Shown: positions 1-8,663, numbered from the stretch's first letter. The stretch is 64,000 bases of DNA from Fundidesulfovibrio putealis DSM 16056 (GCF_000429325.1 NZ_AUBQ01000014.1:124001-188000), one strand, 5' to 3'. Numbers and translations are program-made. Notes: generated by a model not told the origin, from the letters alone.

Positions 1-421
1 CCGGGCTGGTGAAAAGGCCCTGGAACTTGGTTCCGATGGCCAGCAGGTTGTTGAACAGTTTGGGCTTGCTCAGCATGCCCCGGAAGATGGCTTTCTTCAC
101 GGGGGACAGGCCGATGAACGCGGTGACGATGGCGCGGGCCTTCAGGAAGATGTCCACGGCCTTGACGCCGGAGGGACAGGCCGCCGCACAGGAGCCGCAC
201 AGCAGGCACTTGTCCAGGCGATCCTTGACGCCCTTGGTGTCGGAGATCATCTCGTGGCCGAGGAACTCCAGCAGGGCGATCTTGCCGCGTGCCACGTCGG
301 CCTCACGGCCTGTTTCGGCGAACACGGGGCATACGCTCTGGCACATGCCGCAGCGCATGCAGTTGACCAGCTGGTCGTCGAGCTCGCCCAGCATTTTGAG
401 CATTTGATTCAGGTCGGCCAT
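1..421 (-). CDS. Iron-sulfur subunit of lactate/glycolate oxidoreductase (GlcF-like), 3' part cut by window edge
   Basis: The first 140 residues are visible; the gene continues past base 1. Two ferredoxin-type cysteine motifs can be read, C21-x2-C24-x2-C27-x3-C31-P and C72-x2-C75-x2-C78-x3-C82-P, which should carry two [4Fe-4S] clusters. This is the N-terminal arrangement of GlcF/LldE-type electron-transfer subunits; the CCG domains normally found further on would lie outside the window. The ATG is 4 bases after the stop of the FAD subunit, so the two are translated from one mRNA. In Desulfovibrio such pairs serve as D-lactate dehydrogenases feeding electrons towards sulfate reduction; lactate rather than glycolate as substrate is an inference from lineage. 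Confidence 0.88.
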   Translation of the reverse strand, partial: MADLNQMLKMLGELDDQLVNCMRCGMCQSVCPVFAETGREADVARGKIALLEFLGHEMISDTKGVKDRLDKCLLCGSCAAACPSGVKAVDIFLKARAIVTAFIGLSPVKKAIFRGMLSKPKLFNNLLAIGTKFQGLFTSP

Positions 422-425
422 GTTC

Positions 426-1808
426 TTACTCCCCCAGGATCTTTCCAGGATTCAGGATGTTCTTGGGGTCCACGGCGGCCTTGATGCGCTTGGAGTACAT
501 CACGCTGGCCTTGTTGGTCTCAAGTTCCATGTAGCGCGACTTGGCCAGGCCGATGCCGTGCTCGCCGGAGAGGGTGCCGTCCAGGGCCAGGGCAGCGGCG
601 AAGATGGCGTCGACGCCCTGCTCCACGCGGTGGAACTCTTCCTTGTCGCGGCGGTCGCACAGGATGGTGGGGTGCAGGTTGCCGTCGCCCGCGTGGCCGA
701 AGGTGCCGATGGTCAGCTTGTAGTCCTTGGCGATCTTGTCCAGGGCTTCCATCATGGCGGGAATCTTGGAGCGGGGCACGGTGGCGTCTTCCAGCACGGT
801 GGTGGGGCGCAGGCGCGCAAGCGACGACAAGGCGGCGCGGCGGGCTTCCCACACCTTGTTGCGCTCCACGGCGTCCTTGGCCACCTGGATGCGGATGCAG
901 CCGTTGTCCTTGCAGATCTTCTCGACCTTCTCGGCGTCGTCGGCGACCTGTCCGGGGTGTCCGTCCACTTCGATCAGGAGGAGCGATCCGGCGTCCAGGG
1001 GCAGGCCGACCTTGGCGTAGCCTTCCACCGCGCCGATGGTGAAGTTGTCCATGAACTCCAGGGTGCAGGGGACGACCTTGGCGGCGATGATAGCCGACAC
1101 GGTGCGCGAGGCGGTCATGATGTCGGGGAAGATGGCCATCATCGCCTTGGAGGTCTGCGGCGGGGGAACGAGCTTCAGGATGAACTCGCTCATGACGGCC
1201 AGGGTTCCCTCGGAACCGACCATCAGCTGGGGAATGTTCAGGCCGGTGACGCACTTCACGGTCTTGGAGCCGGACTTGCACCAGTTGCCGTCGACGTCGA
1301 AGAAGTTGACGCCCATGACGTAGTCCTTGGTGACGCCGTACTTCAGGCCGCGCAGGCCGCCAGCGTTCTCGGCCACGTTGCCGCCCAAGGTGGAGACGGC
1401 CTGGGAACCTGGATCGGGGGGGTAGAAGAGGCCCTTGGCGGCCACGGCGTTGGCGAACTTGGCGGTGATGGCGCCGGTCTGGACCACGGCGTACATGTCC
1501 TCTTCGTTGATCTCGATGATCTTATCCAGGGCGTTGGTCAGAAGGACCACGCCGCCCTTGGACGGGATGGTGCCGCCGGAAAGGTTGGACCCTGCGCCGC
1601 GCACGGTGATGGGCAGGCCGTTGTCGTTGCACAGCTTCACCACCTTGCCCATGGCTTCCATGGTGGTGGGGCGAACGACCAAGGAAGGAAGCACGGGATC
1701 GAGGACTGCGGCGTCGTACGAATAGGAGTGCTTATCTGCCTCGGCGTCCATGATATTATCGCTGCCGACAACGGTCGCGAAGGCCTGCTTGAGCGATTGG
1801 CTGACCAT
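426..1808 (-). CDS. FAD-binding oxidase subunit, D-lactate dehydrogenase / glycolate oxidase GlcD type
   Basis: 460 residues, the usual length for GlcD/Dld flavoproteins. The PCMH-type FAD domain fills roughly residues 35-215, with the family motifs TVRGAGSNLSGG (about 69-80) and PPDPGSQAVSTLGGNVAENA; the C-terminal FAD-oxidase domain follows and holds GTFGHAGDGNLHP (about 367-379) and LSGEHGIGLAK near the end. The enzyme oxidises a 2-hydroxy acid to the 2-oxo acid and passes electrons to the Fe-S subunit encoded immediately downstream. The start has GGGAG about 9 bases upstream. It is the first gene of its transcription unit in this window, behind a sigma-54-like promoter and a roughly 100-base leader with two hairpins. 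Substrate (lactate versus glycolate) cannot be decided from sequence alone. Confidence 0.9.
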   Translation of the reverse strand: MVSQSLKQAFATVVGSDNIMDAEADKHSYSYDAAVLDPVLPSLVVRPTTMEAMGKVVKLCNDNGLPITVRGAGSNLSGGTIPSKGGVVLLTNALDKIIEINEEDMYAVVQTGAITAKFANAVAAKGLFYPPDPGSQAVSTLGGNVAENAGGLRGLKYGVTKDYVMGVNFFDVDGNWCKSGSKTVKCVTGLNIPQLMVGSEGTLAVMSEFILKLVPPPQTSKAMMAIFPDIMTASRTVSAIIAAKVVPCTLEFMDNFTIGAVEGYAKVGLPLDAGSLLLIEVDGHPGQVADDAEKVEKICKDNGCIRIQVAKDAVERNKVWEARRAALSSLARLRPTTVLEDATVPRSKIPAMMEALDKIAKDYKLTIGTFGHAGDGNLHPTILCDRRDKEEFHRVEQGVDAIFAAALALDGTLSGEHGIGLAKSRYMELETNKASVMYSKRIKAAVDPKNILNPGKILGE

Positions 1809-1844
1809 TCTGATTTATCTCCCGGTAAGCTGAGGTTTACGGCG

Positions 1845-1896
1845 GCCCTCCCCGGTCAAGGAGGGAGACCGTCAGCCCTCCCCGGTCAAGGAGGGA
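1845..1896 (-). repeat. Two identical 22-bp hairpin units, 30-bp period, in the glcD-like leader
   Basis: The units at 1845-1866 and 1875-1896 are identical over 22 bases. Each is an inverted repeat with arms CCCTCC and GGAGGG around an 8-base loop. The centre-to-centre distance of 30 bp is about three turns of B-DNA. Both lie between the predicted sigma-54 start point (about 1905) and the ATG at 1808, so they would be transcribed as two tandem hairpins in the leader. They could be paired operator half-sites for a dimeric regulator or an RNA element; neither is proven. Confidence 0.75.
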
Positions 1897-1915
1897 TTCG
1901 ATCTGCTTCGGCCTT

Positions 1916-1931
1916 AACAACAACCGTGCCA
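1916..1931 (-). promoter_or_regulatory. Sigma-54 (-24/-12) promoter candidate for the glcD-like gene
   Basis: Minus-strand sequence TGGCACGGTTGTTGTT. The -24 element TGGCACG is perfect; the -12 element is TTGTT instead of TTGCW, so one position of the canonical GC is lost. Predicted +1 is near 1905, about 97 bases before the ATG. Lactate-oxidation operons of Desulfovibrio vulgaris are known to use a sigma-54-type promoter, which supports the call. Confidence 0.55.
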
Positions 1932-2370
1932 AGACACTCAGACTCAAATATGCGTGTTAAAACAGCATGTTATAAAAATGAGGTTCGGGGCGCTCTGGTT
2001 TCGTCCGCAATGCCGGAATTTTGCTAATACCGCACTATATCATGCCTTTAGCGACAATCATGTAACATTCGTGCGCCGTGCGGGCCGAGTCCACTTTTCC
2101 GGATGAAACACCCTCTTCCGAATTATCGGACAAGCCGGGGCACGCAACCCGACGACTGCCGACACGTACCTTTCAGTCCGACAACCACGCACGATTATTC
2201 ATATTCGTCGGGCAGCCGGGCAGCGCTCCTTCCGGCCAATAATATCATGGACCACAACCTTCCAGCGTGTGGACCCATGGGAATCACTCTTCATTTCGCA
2301 ACAGAAACGCCACTCCCCTTTCCGGGCGAGCGGCAATCGTCTCGCCGGTCCGCCTGCCTGCGGACACGAA
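1932..2370. other. Intergenic region without a recognisable gene
   Basis: About 440 bases between the promoter of the glcD-like gene and the fliW terminator. Reading frames here (for example 2103-2492 on plus) have no recognisable protein features and run into the antisense of fliW. The part 1940-2060 is more AT-rich than its surroundings and may hold upstream activator sites, but no convincing palindrome was found. Confidence 0.5.
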
Positions 2371-2398
2371 AAAACCGGATGCGCGGGCATCCGGTTTT
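2371..2398 (-). terminator. Intrinsic terminator of the flagellar operon (after fliW)
   Basis: Perfect inverted repeat with 12-base arms (AAAACCGGATGC at 2371-2382 and its complement at 2387-2398) around a 4-base loop. On the minus strand it is followed by a run of six T, 34 bases after the fliW stop. It closes the flgF-to-fliW transcription unit. Confidence 0.9.
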
Positions 2399-2431
2399 GG
2401 GTGTTCTTGAAGCGTCTCGTGCGCCGCAGCG

Positions 2432-2914
2432 TCAGCTTTTGCTGTCCTCGGCGGGCGAGGATTGCTTCGGCAGATTTTCGCCGGGCTGGTAATGGGTCGG
2501 ATATTTCACGTCGGTCTGGGGAACCTGCACGCCAATCCTGGCCTGGAGGTTGACCACCACGGGACCGGTGAGGTTCAGCGTCGTGTTCTCGGGCTTGCCG
2601 GGGGGAATGGTCACGGTGACCAGCACCAGCACCTGGCGGATGTTGTCGATCTGCAGGAGCTTGCGTTCGGCCTCGCCCACCACCACGTCGTAGTCCTGGA
2701 TGAAGCTGTAGGGGTCAGCCACCATGAGGCCCAGGCGCGGGTCGTTCATGGATTGCAGGATCACGAAAGGCGAGTCGTCCCTGATCTGCACCAGGGTGAA
2801 TTCGCGTTCCTGTTCAAAGCCGATGATTCCCCGCGGGAAATGCAGCACCCGCTCGGGGGGGATGCTCAGCTTGCCGATACGGCTGTGGATCACTCGTTCT
2901 TGCTTTTTTGCCAT
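2432..2914 (-). CDS. fliW: Flagellar assembly factor FliW
   Basis: 160 residues; the family is usually 130-155, and the extra length is a polar C-terminal tail. Recognisable FliW features are the opening R-x-G-x-L stretch, [16 protein letters not shown] near residues 27-43 and [18 protein letters not shown]. FliW binds free flagellin and the translational repressor CsrA at mutually exclusive times, so flagellin synthesis is matched to export. The gene overlaps csrA by 25 bases, which ties synthesis of the antagonist to that of its target. It is the last gene before the operon terminator. Confidence 0.95.
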   Translation of the reverse strand: MAKKQERVIHSRIGKLSIPPERVLHFPRGIIGFEQEREFTLVQIRDDSPFVILQSMNDPRLGLMVADPYSFIQDYDVVVGEAERKLLQIDNIRQVLVLVTVTIPPGKPENTTLNLTGPVVVNLQARIGVQVPQTDVKYPTHYQPGENLPKQSSPAEDSKS

Positions 2915-3129
2915 AATGCCGCCGCCGCCAGAACGTCTTGTTGATCCGCTTCAAGTGCCATGCGGTTCTGCTCCAGCACCCGCAGGTATACTTCTTCCCT
3001 GTATACCGGCATATCCTGGGGTACTTCCAGGCCGATCTTGATCTGCTTGCCTTGCACACCAAGTACGGTCACTTTTATTTTGTCGCCCAGATGGATGGAC
3101 TCCCCTGGTCGACGCGTCAGTATGAGCAT
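2890..3129 (-). CDS. csrA: Carbon storage regulator CsrA
   Basis: 79 residues beginning [12 protein letters not shown], the canonical CsrA start, with a conserved core to about residue 58 and a longer C-terminal helix than the 61-residue E. coli protein, as is common in delta-proteobacteria with FliW. CsrA dimers bind GGA-containing hairpins in mRNA leaders and block translation, flagellin mRNA being the classical target in FliW-containing bacteria. The start has AGAGGCGGGA just upstream. It sits between flgL and fliW; a separate sigma-70-like promoter precedes it, so it may be made both with the flagellar operon and independently. Confidence 0.97.
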   Translation of the reverse strand: MLILTRRPGESIHLGDKIKVTVLGVQGKQIKIGLEVPQDMPVYREEVYLRVLEQNRMALEADQQDVLAAAALWQKSKNE

Positions 3130-3160
3130 TCCCGCCTCTTATCCTTCACGATGCTGGGGC

Positions 3161-3189
3161 ACCCTAGTGCGGCCCCGTGTGCTTGTCAA
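3161..3189 (-). promoter_or_regulatory. Sigma-70-like promoter in front of csrA
   Basis: Minus strand: TTGACA (3184-3189, perfect -35), 17-base spacer, TAGGGT (3161-3166) as a poor -10. It lies in the 79-base gap between flgL and csrA, so it could give csrA-fliW transcription apart from the flagellar operon promoter. Confidence 0.45.
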
Positions 3190-3208
3190 CGCATCCTTCC
3201 CGCTTCCG

Positions 3209-4759
3209 CTACAGATAATTCATCAGGCTGAGGTTCATGATCATGGAGGACGACTTCAGCACAGACTGATATGCCAGTTGCTGTTGAGCAAGCCTGGTCA
3301 TCAGTTCGGAGATGTCCACGTCCTCGGTGACGGAGAGTTGCTCGAACTGGTTGGCCTTCAGGTTGTCCAGCACTCCGGAGGCGACGATCATCCTGTTCTC
3401 GCGCGCGCCCACGTCTGCCGCGTAGTTCAGGATCACCTGGCTGGAGGAACGCAGGTCCGCCAGGGCCTGCTGCACGCCGGCCTGGTTGTTGGTTTCAAGG
3501 AACCCCACCAGCTTGCCCACGGTCTCGAACAGGTTGGTGGCCCCGGAGCTCCCCGCGATCACCACGGGGCGGGCGGAGTTGCTGGCCGGGTCCTTGTAGA
3601 CGCCGCCGAAGATGTTCTTGCCGATGCCGTTCACCACAATGCGTTCGGTGGGCGAAATGTCGAAGTTGATGAGCGCCTTGCGCGGGCGCACCACGAACAT
3701 GTTGCCCGCCGCCAACTGGTTGCCCCCGTTGGAGTTCAGGGTCAGCACGCCGCCGGGGATGTTCAGGCTGGCCATGCCGGGGTTGGCGTCCGGGGTGGAG
3801 CTGTTGGAGAGATTCCAGGTTATGCCGCCGTCCAGGCTGTAGGAGTAGCTGACGTTGGAGGCCAGGGTTCCGGTCTGGTCGATGCGCACGATGACGTTGT
3901 TGGGGAACACGCCCTGCGCGGACCCGGTCACGGTGGAGCCGATGCCCTGGAGGGGGTCCACGGCGATGCGGTCCTCGTCGTCGCCCTTGTACACGGCGGT
4001 GGGACGGATCCACATCCAGGTGCCGTTGGAATCGTTATAATTGGTGCGGCTGGTGGCCACCACGCTGGTGCCCCGGTCAAGCTCCAGGGAGACCCCGCCC
4101 AGCGAAAGCTGAAGTTTGTTCGGCGCGCCCGGATCGCTGACGGCCCCGCTGGTCCAGGTGGTGCCGCCGTCCGTGGAGTACCTATACTCGCTGCCGCCCG
4201 TCAGGGTGCCGCTCTGGAGGTACTGCACCACGGTGGTGGTCTCGTTGAAGCCGTTGATGGTGAATCCGGCGTTGGAGACCACGCCCGGCTGGTTGGTGGT
4301 CAGCCACAGGCTCTCGGTGAAAGGCTGGGTGTTGGTCTTGTGGCCGGCAAAGATGGCCTTGCCGTCGAACTCGGTGTTGCCCATGGCGATAAGCTGCTTG
4401 AACAGCTGGCGCGCCTCGGAGGCGATCTGCGAGCGGTTGGCCGCCGAGAGCGTTCCAGTGGCGGCCTGTTCGGCCAGTTCCTTCACGCGGGTGATGACCG
4501 TATTCACCTGTACCATGGTGGCGTCGGCGAGGTTCAGCCAGCCCTCGGCCATGGAGATGTTGGTCTCGTACTGGTCGATGGCCGCGATGTTGTCGCGGTA
4601 GCCCAGGACGCGGGTCATGCCGACCGGGTCGTCTGAGGGGCGGTTGATCTTCTTCTGACTGGACGCCTGGAGGTTGGACTCCATAAGCTGCGTCAGGGTG
4701 GTGTTCATGTAATTTACACTCGAAGTGTAAATCATCTGTTGGGCGACGCGAAGTGCCAT
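3209..4759 (-). CDS. flgL: Flagellar hook-associated protein 3 (FlgL)
   Basis: 516 residues, longer than the about 300-residue enteric FlgL. The flagellin-like N-terminus is clear (MALRVAQQMIYTSSVNYMN, then KINRPSDDPVGMTRVLGYRD at about 37-56), as is the flagellin-like C-terminus (MTRLAQQQLAYQSVLKSSSM). The extra 200 residues form a variable central region with two copies of a Y-S-(T/L)-D-G-G-(T/I)-T-W motif, a pattern also present once in FlgK. FlgL is the distal junction protein between hook and filament, secreted through the flagellar export gate. It follows flgK by 10 bases. Confidence 0.95.
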   Translation of the reverse strand: MALRVAQQMIYTSSVNYMNTTLTQLMESNLQASSQKKINRPSDDPVGMTRVLGYRDNIAAIDQYETNISMAEGWLNLADATMVQVNTVITRVKELAEQAATGTLSAANRSQIASEARQLFKQLIAMGNTEFDGKAIFAGHKTNTQPFTESLWLTTNQPGVVSNAGFTINGFNETTTVVQYLQSGTLTGGSEYRYSTDGGTTWTSGAVSDPGAPNKLQLSLGGVSLELDRGTSVVATSRTNYNDSNGTWMWIRPTAVYKGDDEDRIAVDPLQGIGSTVTGSAQGVFPNNVIVRIDQTGTLASNVSYSYSLDGGITWNLSNSSTPDANPGMASLNIPGGVLTLNSNGGNQLAAGNMFVVRPRKALINFDISPTERIVVNGIGKNIFGGVYKDPASNSARPVVIAGSSGATNLFETVGKLVGFLETNNQAGVQQALADLRSSSQVILNYAADVGARENRMIVASGVLDNLKANQFEQLSVTEDVDISELMTRLAQQQLAYQSVLKSSSMIMNLSLMNYL

Positions 4760-4769
4760 GACGCCCTCC

Positions 4770-6893
4770 TTACTGCTTCAGACCCAGCACGGTCTGCCAC
4801 ATCTGGTCGGCGGTTGAGATCATCTTGGCCGCAGCCTGGTAAGAGTGCTGGAACTTCACCAGGTTGGACATTTCCTCGTCCAGGTTCACACCTGAAACTT
4901 CCAGCTGGCGGCTGTTCAGGTCCTTGGCCAAGGTATTTTCAAAGTCGTAGTTGAATTTCGCGTTCTCGGTGTCCACGCCCACCACGCCCACCAGGCTGTT
5001 GTAATAGGACTGGAGCGACTGGGACGTGGGCGCGTCGAAGGTGGTGCGGATGCTCACGGACTTGTTTCGCAGCCCGGAGATGGCCAGGGCCGTGCTGTTG
5101 TCGCCCGGGTTGGACTCGTTCGCGCCGTTTATGTGCCCGGCGTTGAGGAAGCCCGAGTCAGACCCGCACATGGGGTTGAGGGTCATGGTGCGGGCGGTGT
5201 CGCCCGCGAAGAACGTGTTGACGCCAAGCGCCGCCCACAGGCCGGTTGCGTCGGTGCCGAAACCGAAATTGTAGCCGCTCTTGGCGTTCACCTGGAGCTG
5301 GTTGTTGACCACGGTGGCCGTCAGGAAGTTGCCGAAGGTGCCATTGATGGCCCCGGCCACGTCCTCGAGGGTGTGCTGGCTCGGGTCGAAGAGCTGCAGC
5401 CCCGGCGTGCTGGCGTCGAAATCCAGGAAGCCGTTGGAGACGGGCTCTCCGGTGGCGGAGTTGAACACGTACATCATGGACGCGCCCGAAGAGAGCTTCG
5501 AGGAGAACGTAAGCCCGGAAGAGTCCGAGCCCAGGGCGATGTCCGAGCCCCTGGCAGCGTAGGTGCCGGTGACGTCGGTGAACATCTTGAGGCCCGAACC
5601 CTGGCTGTGGATGCGGTTGGTCTCCCAGACGATGGTCTTGACCAGGGCGTCCAAGCGCTCCTTGTAGCGGCCCACGTTGTAGTCGCGCAGCTGGAAGTTA
5701 CCGGCGAGGCTGCCGCCGGTGACGCGCGTGGTGTTGTCCTGGCCGTTGAAGTAGATCTGCGGCGTGATGTTGATCGGGGTCGCCGCCGACTGGTACCAGA
5801 ACAGGCCCGACTTGGGCACGATGGTGAAGGTGTCGCCCGCCTGGAGCTGCCCGGTGGGGGTCAGCCCGCTGTTGGAGAGCTGGCCGAAGGAGAGCTTCAG
5901 GTTGCCTGCCGTGACCGACAGCTCGTCGGGGCGGGCATAGAAGGTCTTGATCGCGCCGGAGTCGTCGCGCAGCCAGGTGGTGCCGCCGTCCAGGGACACC
6001 TGGAACTGCGCGGCGGAGGAACCGGAGGACACGTCGCCGCCGTTCACCACCTTGATGGTGTACTCGAAATCGTCTGAGCCGGAGAAGTTGACCGTTCCGT
6101 CGAAGTTCGATCCCGGGATCAGGTTCTTGATGACCTTGTTGGTCTCGAGCTTCACCTCGTAGTAGTTCACTCCGTCCAGCAGGGTGTGCCCGGCCTTGTC
6201 CATGATGGTGACGTTGGACCCGCCGTTGTCGATCATGGAGATGTCTATGATCTCGGCCAGCGCGCGCACCTTCCTGGCCCGCTCGTCGTAGAGGCCGTTG
6301 GCGTTGTTCTGGGTCGGGTTGTCATGGACGGCCAGCTGCCTGTTGATGTCGGTGATGTCTTTGAGCAGCTGGTTTAAGTTGCTCACATCCTGGGAAATGT
6401 AGGAGTTGGCCTGCTGCTGGATTGCGTCCAGGTCGGAGTCGGCCTGGCGCAGGATGGACATCAGGGTCTGGGTGTCGCTCAGCACGTTCTGGCGCTGGGG
6501 ATAGCTTGAGGGGTCCAGGCTCAGGTTCTGCCAGTCCTGGAAGAACTTGGTGAGCGACTCCGACACGCCTGTGGAGTTGGCCTCGTTGAAGATGGCCTCC
6601 ACGGAGCGCATGGACTGGTACAGCGCGTTGTAACGCTCGGCGGACGAGGCCTTGCTGTTGTAGGAGCTCTCGATGAACTTGTCGAACATCCGCTGGATTT
6701 CAGCGGCCTGGACGCCGGTGCCTATCTGGCCGGGCTTGAAATCGATGTACAGGTCGTCCTGGAACATCACCCGCTGGCGCGAATACCCCTCGGTATTCAC
6801 GTTGGCGATGTTCTGGCCCGTAACCTCGATGCCCACCTGGGAGGCATTGAGGGCTTTCTGGCCGATATTCAGGAGCGACGCGATGCCGGGCAT
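4770..6893 (-). CDS. flgK: Flagellar hook-associated protein 1 (FlgK)
   Basis: 707 residues. The rod/hook N-terminal motif is at residues 11-41 (LNASQVGIEVTGQNIANVNT, then EGYSRQRV), and the C-terminal coiled-coil motif ends the protein (NLVKFQHSYQAAAKMISTAD, then QMWQTVLGLK). It is larger than enteric FlgK (about 547) because of inserted surface domains in the middle, one containing SLDGGTTW as in FlgL. FlgK forms the first hook-filament junction layer. The flgN stop codon directly precedes its ATG, so chaperone and substrate are translationally linked. Confidence 0.96.
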   Translation of the reverse strand: MPGIASLLNIGQKALNASQVGIEVTGQNIANVNTEGYSRQRVMFQDDLYIDFKPGQIGTGVQAAEIQRMFDKFIESSYNSKASSAERYNALYQSMRSVEAIFNEANSTGVSESLTKFFQDWQNLSLDPSSYPQRQNVLSDTQTLMSILRQADSDLDAIQQQANSYISQDVSNLNQLLKDITDINRQLAVHDNPTQNNANGLYDERARKVRALAEIIDISMIDNGGSNVTIMDKAGHTLLDGVNYYEVKLETNKVIKNLIPGSNFDGTVNFSGSDDFEYTIKVVNGGDVSSGSSAAQFQVSLDGGTTWLRDDSGAIKTFYARPDELSVTAGNLKLSFGQLSNSGLTPTGQLQAGDTFTIVPKSGLFWYQSAATPINITPQIYFNGQDNTTRVTGGSLAGNFQLRDYNVGRYKERLDALVKTIVWETNRIHSQGSGLKMFTDVTGTYAARGSDIALGSDSSGLTFSSKLSSGASMMYVFNSATGEPVSNGFLDFDASTPGLQLFDPSQHTLEDVAGAINGTFGNFLTATVVNNQLQVNAKSGYNFGFGTDATGLWAALGVNTFFAGDTARTMTLNPMCGSDSGFLNAGHINGANESNPGDNSTALAISGLRNKSVSIRTTFDAPTSQSLQSYYNSLVGVVGVDTENAKFNYDFENTLAKDLNSRQLEVSGVNLDEEMSNLVKFQHSYQAAAKMISTADQMWQTVLGLKQ

Positions 6894-7367
6894 TTACAGG
6901 GCCCCCCTCAACATGGCCGGTGCAGGCTTGGTCTTGGCGAACACGCCGCGCGGGCCGTAGGACTGCTTGGTGGGTGTCAGCTTCTGCTTGAAGAAGTCCA
7001 CGTAGCCGCTGGACTGGTCGAAAAGGGCCAGGGCCAGGGCGTAGCTCTTCTCTGCCTGCTTGGCGCAGGTCTGCTCCAGGGCGTCGATCTTGGACAGAAG
7101 GTCCTCCACCTGCGCCCACTCCTCGCCGAAATATTCCGTAAGCTGCGTCAGGCGGGTCGCACCGGGCACAACTTCGCCTATCATGCGGCGCACGCATTTG
7201 CGCTCAACCATGAGCTGGCGCATGAGCTCCTGGATGGAGAACTCCAACGCCCCTACGGACTGGGGCTTGAACTCCCGGAGGTAGGAAAACTCTTCCTCTT
7301 GTATGTGCTTAAGGACGTGGAGGGCCTTATGCTGCCGGGTAAGATTTTCCAGAATGCGCTTGTTCAT
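6894..7367 (-). CDS. flgN: Flagellar export chaperone FlgN-like
   Basis: 157 residues, nearly all predicted helical with heptad-like spacing, low sequence conservation as usual for FlgN. The assignment rests on size, helical character and position immediately upstream of flgK and flgL, whose unfolded products FlgN escorts to the export gate. There is an AAGGGAGA ribosome site 6 bases before the ATG. It starts 12 bases after the flgJ stop. Confidence 0.85.
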   Translation of the reverse strand: MNKRILENLTRQHKALHVLKHIQEEEFSYLREFKPQSVGALEFSIQELMRQLMVERKCVRRMIGEVVPGATRLTQLTEYFGEEWAQVEDLLSKIDALEQTCAKQAEKSYALALALFDQSSGYVDFFKQKLTPTKQSYGPRGVFAKTKPAPAMLRGAL

Positions 7368-7379
7368 GGCGATCTCCCT

Positions 7380-8660
7380 TTAGAGAACCGGAACCTGGAT
7401 TTCAGGCGCCGTGGCGGCCGCAACCCTTGTTCCGCCTTGACTCGCCGGGTCCACCGACCTTCCGTCCACCCGCACCTCGAAGTGCAGATGCGGCCCGGTG
7501 GCTCTGCCCGTCTGCCCTACCTGTGCAAGGACCTGACCAGCTTTCACGCTCTGGCCCTCAGCCACTTCGTTGGCCTTGTTGTGGCCGTAGTAGGTGCGCA
7601 CTCCGCCCTCGTGTTCCACCACCACCAGATTGCCGTAGCCGCGCTCGCGCCCGGAGAACACCACCGTGCCGTCCCGGGCCGCGCGCACCGGCGTGCCTTC
7701 GGGAGCGGCGATGTCGATGCCTGCGTGCCAGGCCCGCTGGCCGGTGAAGGGGTCGCGCCGCCAGCCGTACTCCGAGGTGAGCTCGCCGGAGACGGGAGAG
7801 ATGAACTGCCCTGCGGCTGCAAGCTGGGCGTCCTGTCCCTGCAAATACTGCGATCCGGGCTGGCCCAGATGCTGCGAGGGCGTTCCGGCGAGCGATCCGG
7901 GACGCTGCATGACCTGGGCATCGGCGCCAGCTGAAGCATTCGCAGCGGCGCGCATGCCGGGGCGCACCGCGTCCGAGGCCAGCACCACAGCGTGGCCCTG
8001 GAGCGATCCGGCTGCCTGCAAGGGCCTTAAGCCCTTGTCTCTGAAGCTTCTCTGCATGGGTTTGCCCGGAGCCGCCAGGGCCATGGTTTCCGAAGCGGAC
8101 CTGCGAAGCCCTCCCTCGGCGGGCGGAACTGGCATTGCCGTATTGGCGCCGGCCCTGGTGGCAAGCTGCTGCTGCATGAAGTCCGCGAGGCCGATACCGC
8201 CCTGCTTGGTGAGGGTCTTGGACAGCTCCTCGTCGAACATGGCAACGTACTGGTCCTCTTCCTTGCGGTGGAGCAGCCCGTCCTTCTGGACGGTCTTGCG
8301 CATCTCCTTGAGCATCTGGCCGATGAACACGGACTCGAAGCCTTCGCAGGCCTCGCGCAGCTTCTTTTCCTCGCTCGGGCCGGGGGCGAAGCGCTTGTTC
8401 ATGGCCTGGGCCGTCAGGGTCTTCTGGGCCTCGGGGGACATCCCCGCAGCGGCGGCCTTTTCGGGCGTAAGCGATTCGAGGATCTTGCCGAAGGACTTCT
8501 CGGGCATTTTGGGAGCCTGCCCCCCCGCCGCGCTTCCAGCCTGACCGTTCGCCTGAATCCTGGCATGGTTCAGGGGCTGGGACATGGCCTGCGCCTGTGC
8601 CGCGCCGCGCGCGGAAAGGGCAGCCGATGTCTGGGCGGCAACGTCGGGGGTCAGGCTCAT
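7380..8660 (-). CDS. flgJ: FlgJ-like rod-binding protein fused to an M23 peptidase domain
   Basis: 426 residues in two parts. About residues 75-170 resemble the FlgJ rod-binding domain (LREACEGFESVFIGQMLKEM, then the DGLL and FMQQQLA helices). After a 110-residue Ala/Gln/Gly-rich linker, residues about 300-415 form an M23 (LytM-type) metallopeptidase: ASEYGWR-like opening, Zn ligands in HAGID, and the closing GRATGPHLHFEVRVDG with HLH. Enteric FlgJ instead carries a glucosaminidase domain; here peptide cross-links rather than glycan strands would be cut to let the rod pass the peptidoglycan. The gene lies 3 bases after flgI. Confidence 0.92.
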   Translation of the reverse strand: MSLTPDVAAQTSAALSARGAAQAQAMSQPLNHARIQANGQAGSAAGGQAPKMPEKSFGKILESLTPEKAAAAGMSPEAQKTLTAQAMNKRFAPGPSEEKKLREACEGFESVFIGQMLKEMRKTVQKDGLLHRKEEDQYVAMFDEELSKTLTKQGGIGLADFMQQQLATRAGANTAMPVPPAEGGLRRSASETMALAAPGKPMQRSFRDKGLRPLQAAGSLQGHAVVLASDAVRPGMRAAANASAGADAQVMQRPGSLAGTPSQHLGQPGSQYLQGQDAQLAAAGQFISPVSGELTSEYGWRRDPFTGQRAWHAGIDIAAPEGTPVRAARDGTVVFSGRERGYGNLVVVEHEGGVRTYYGHNKANEVAEGQSVKAGQVLAQVGQTGRATGPHLHFEVRVDGRSVDPASQGGTRVAAATAPEIQVPVL

Positions 8661-8663
8661 GGC

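Noticed and set aside
2103-2492. 129-codon plus-strand frame upstream of fliW
   Set aside because: No recognised features, no ribosome site, passes through the fliW terminator hairpin.
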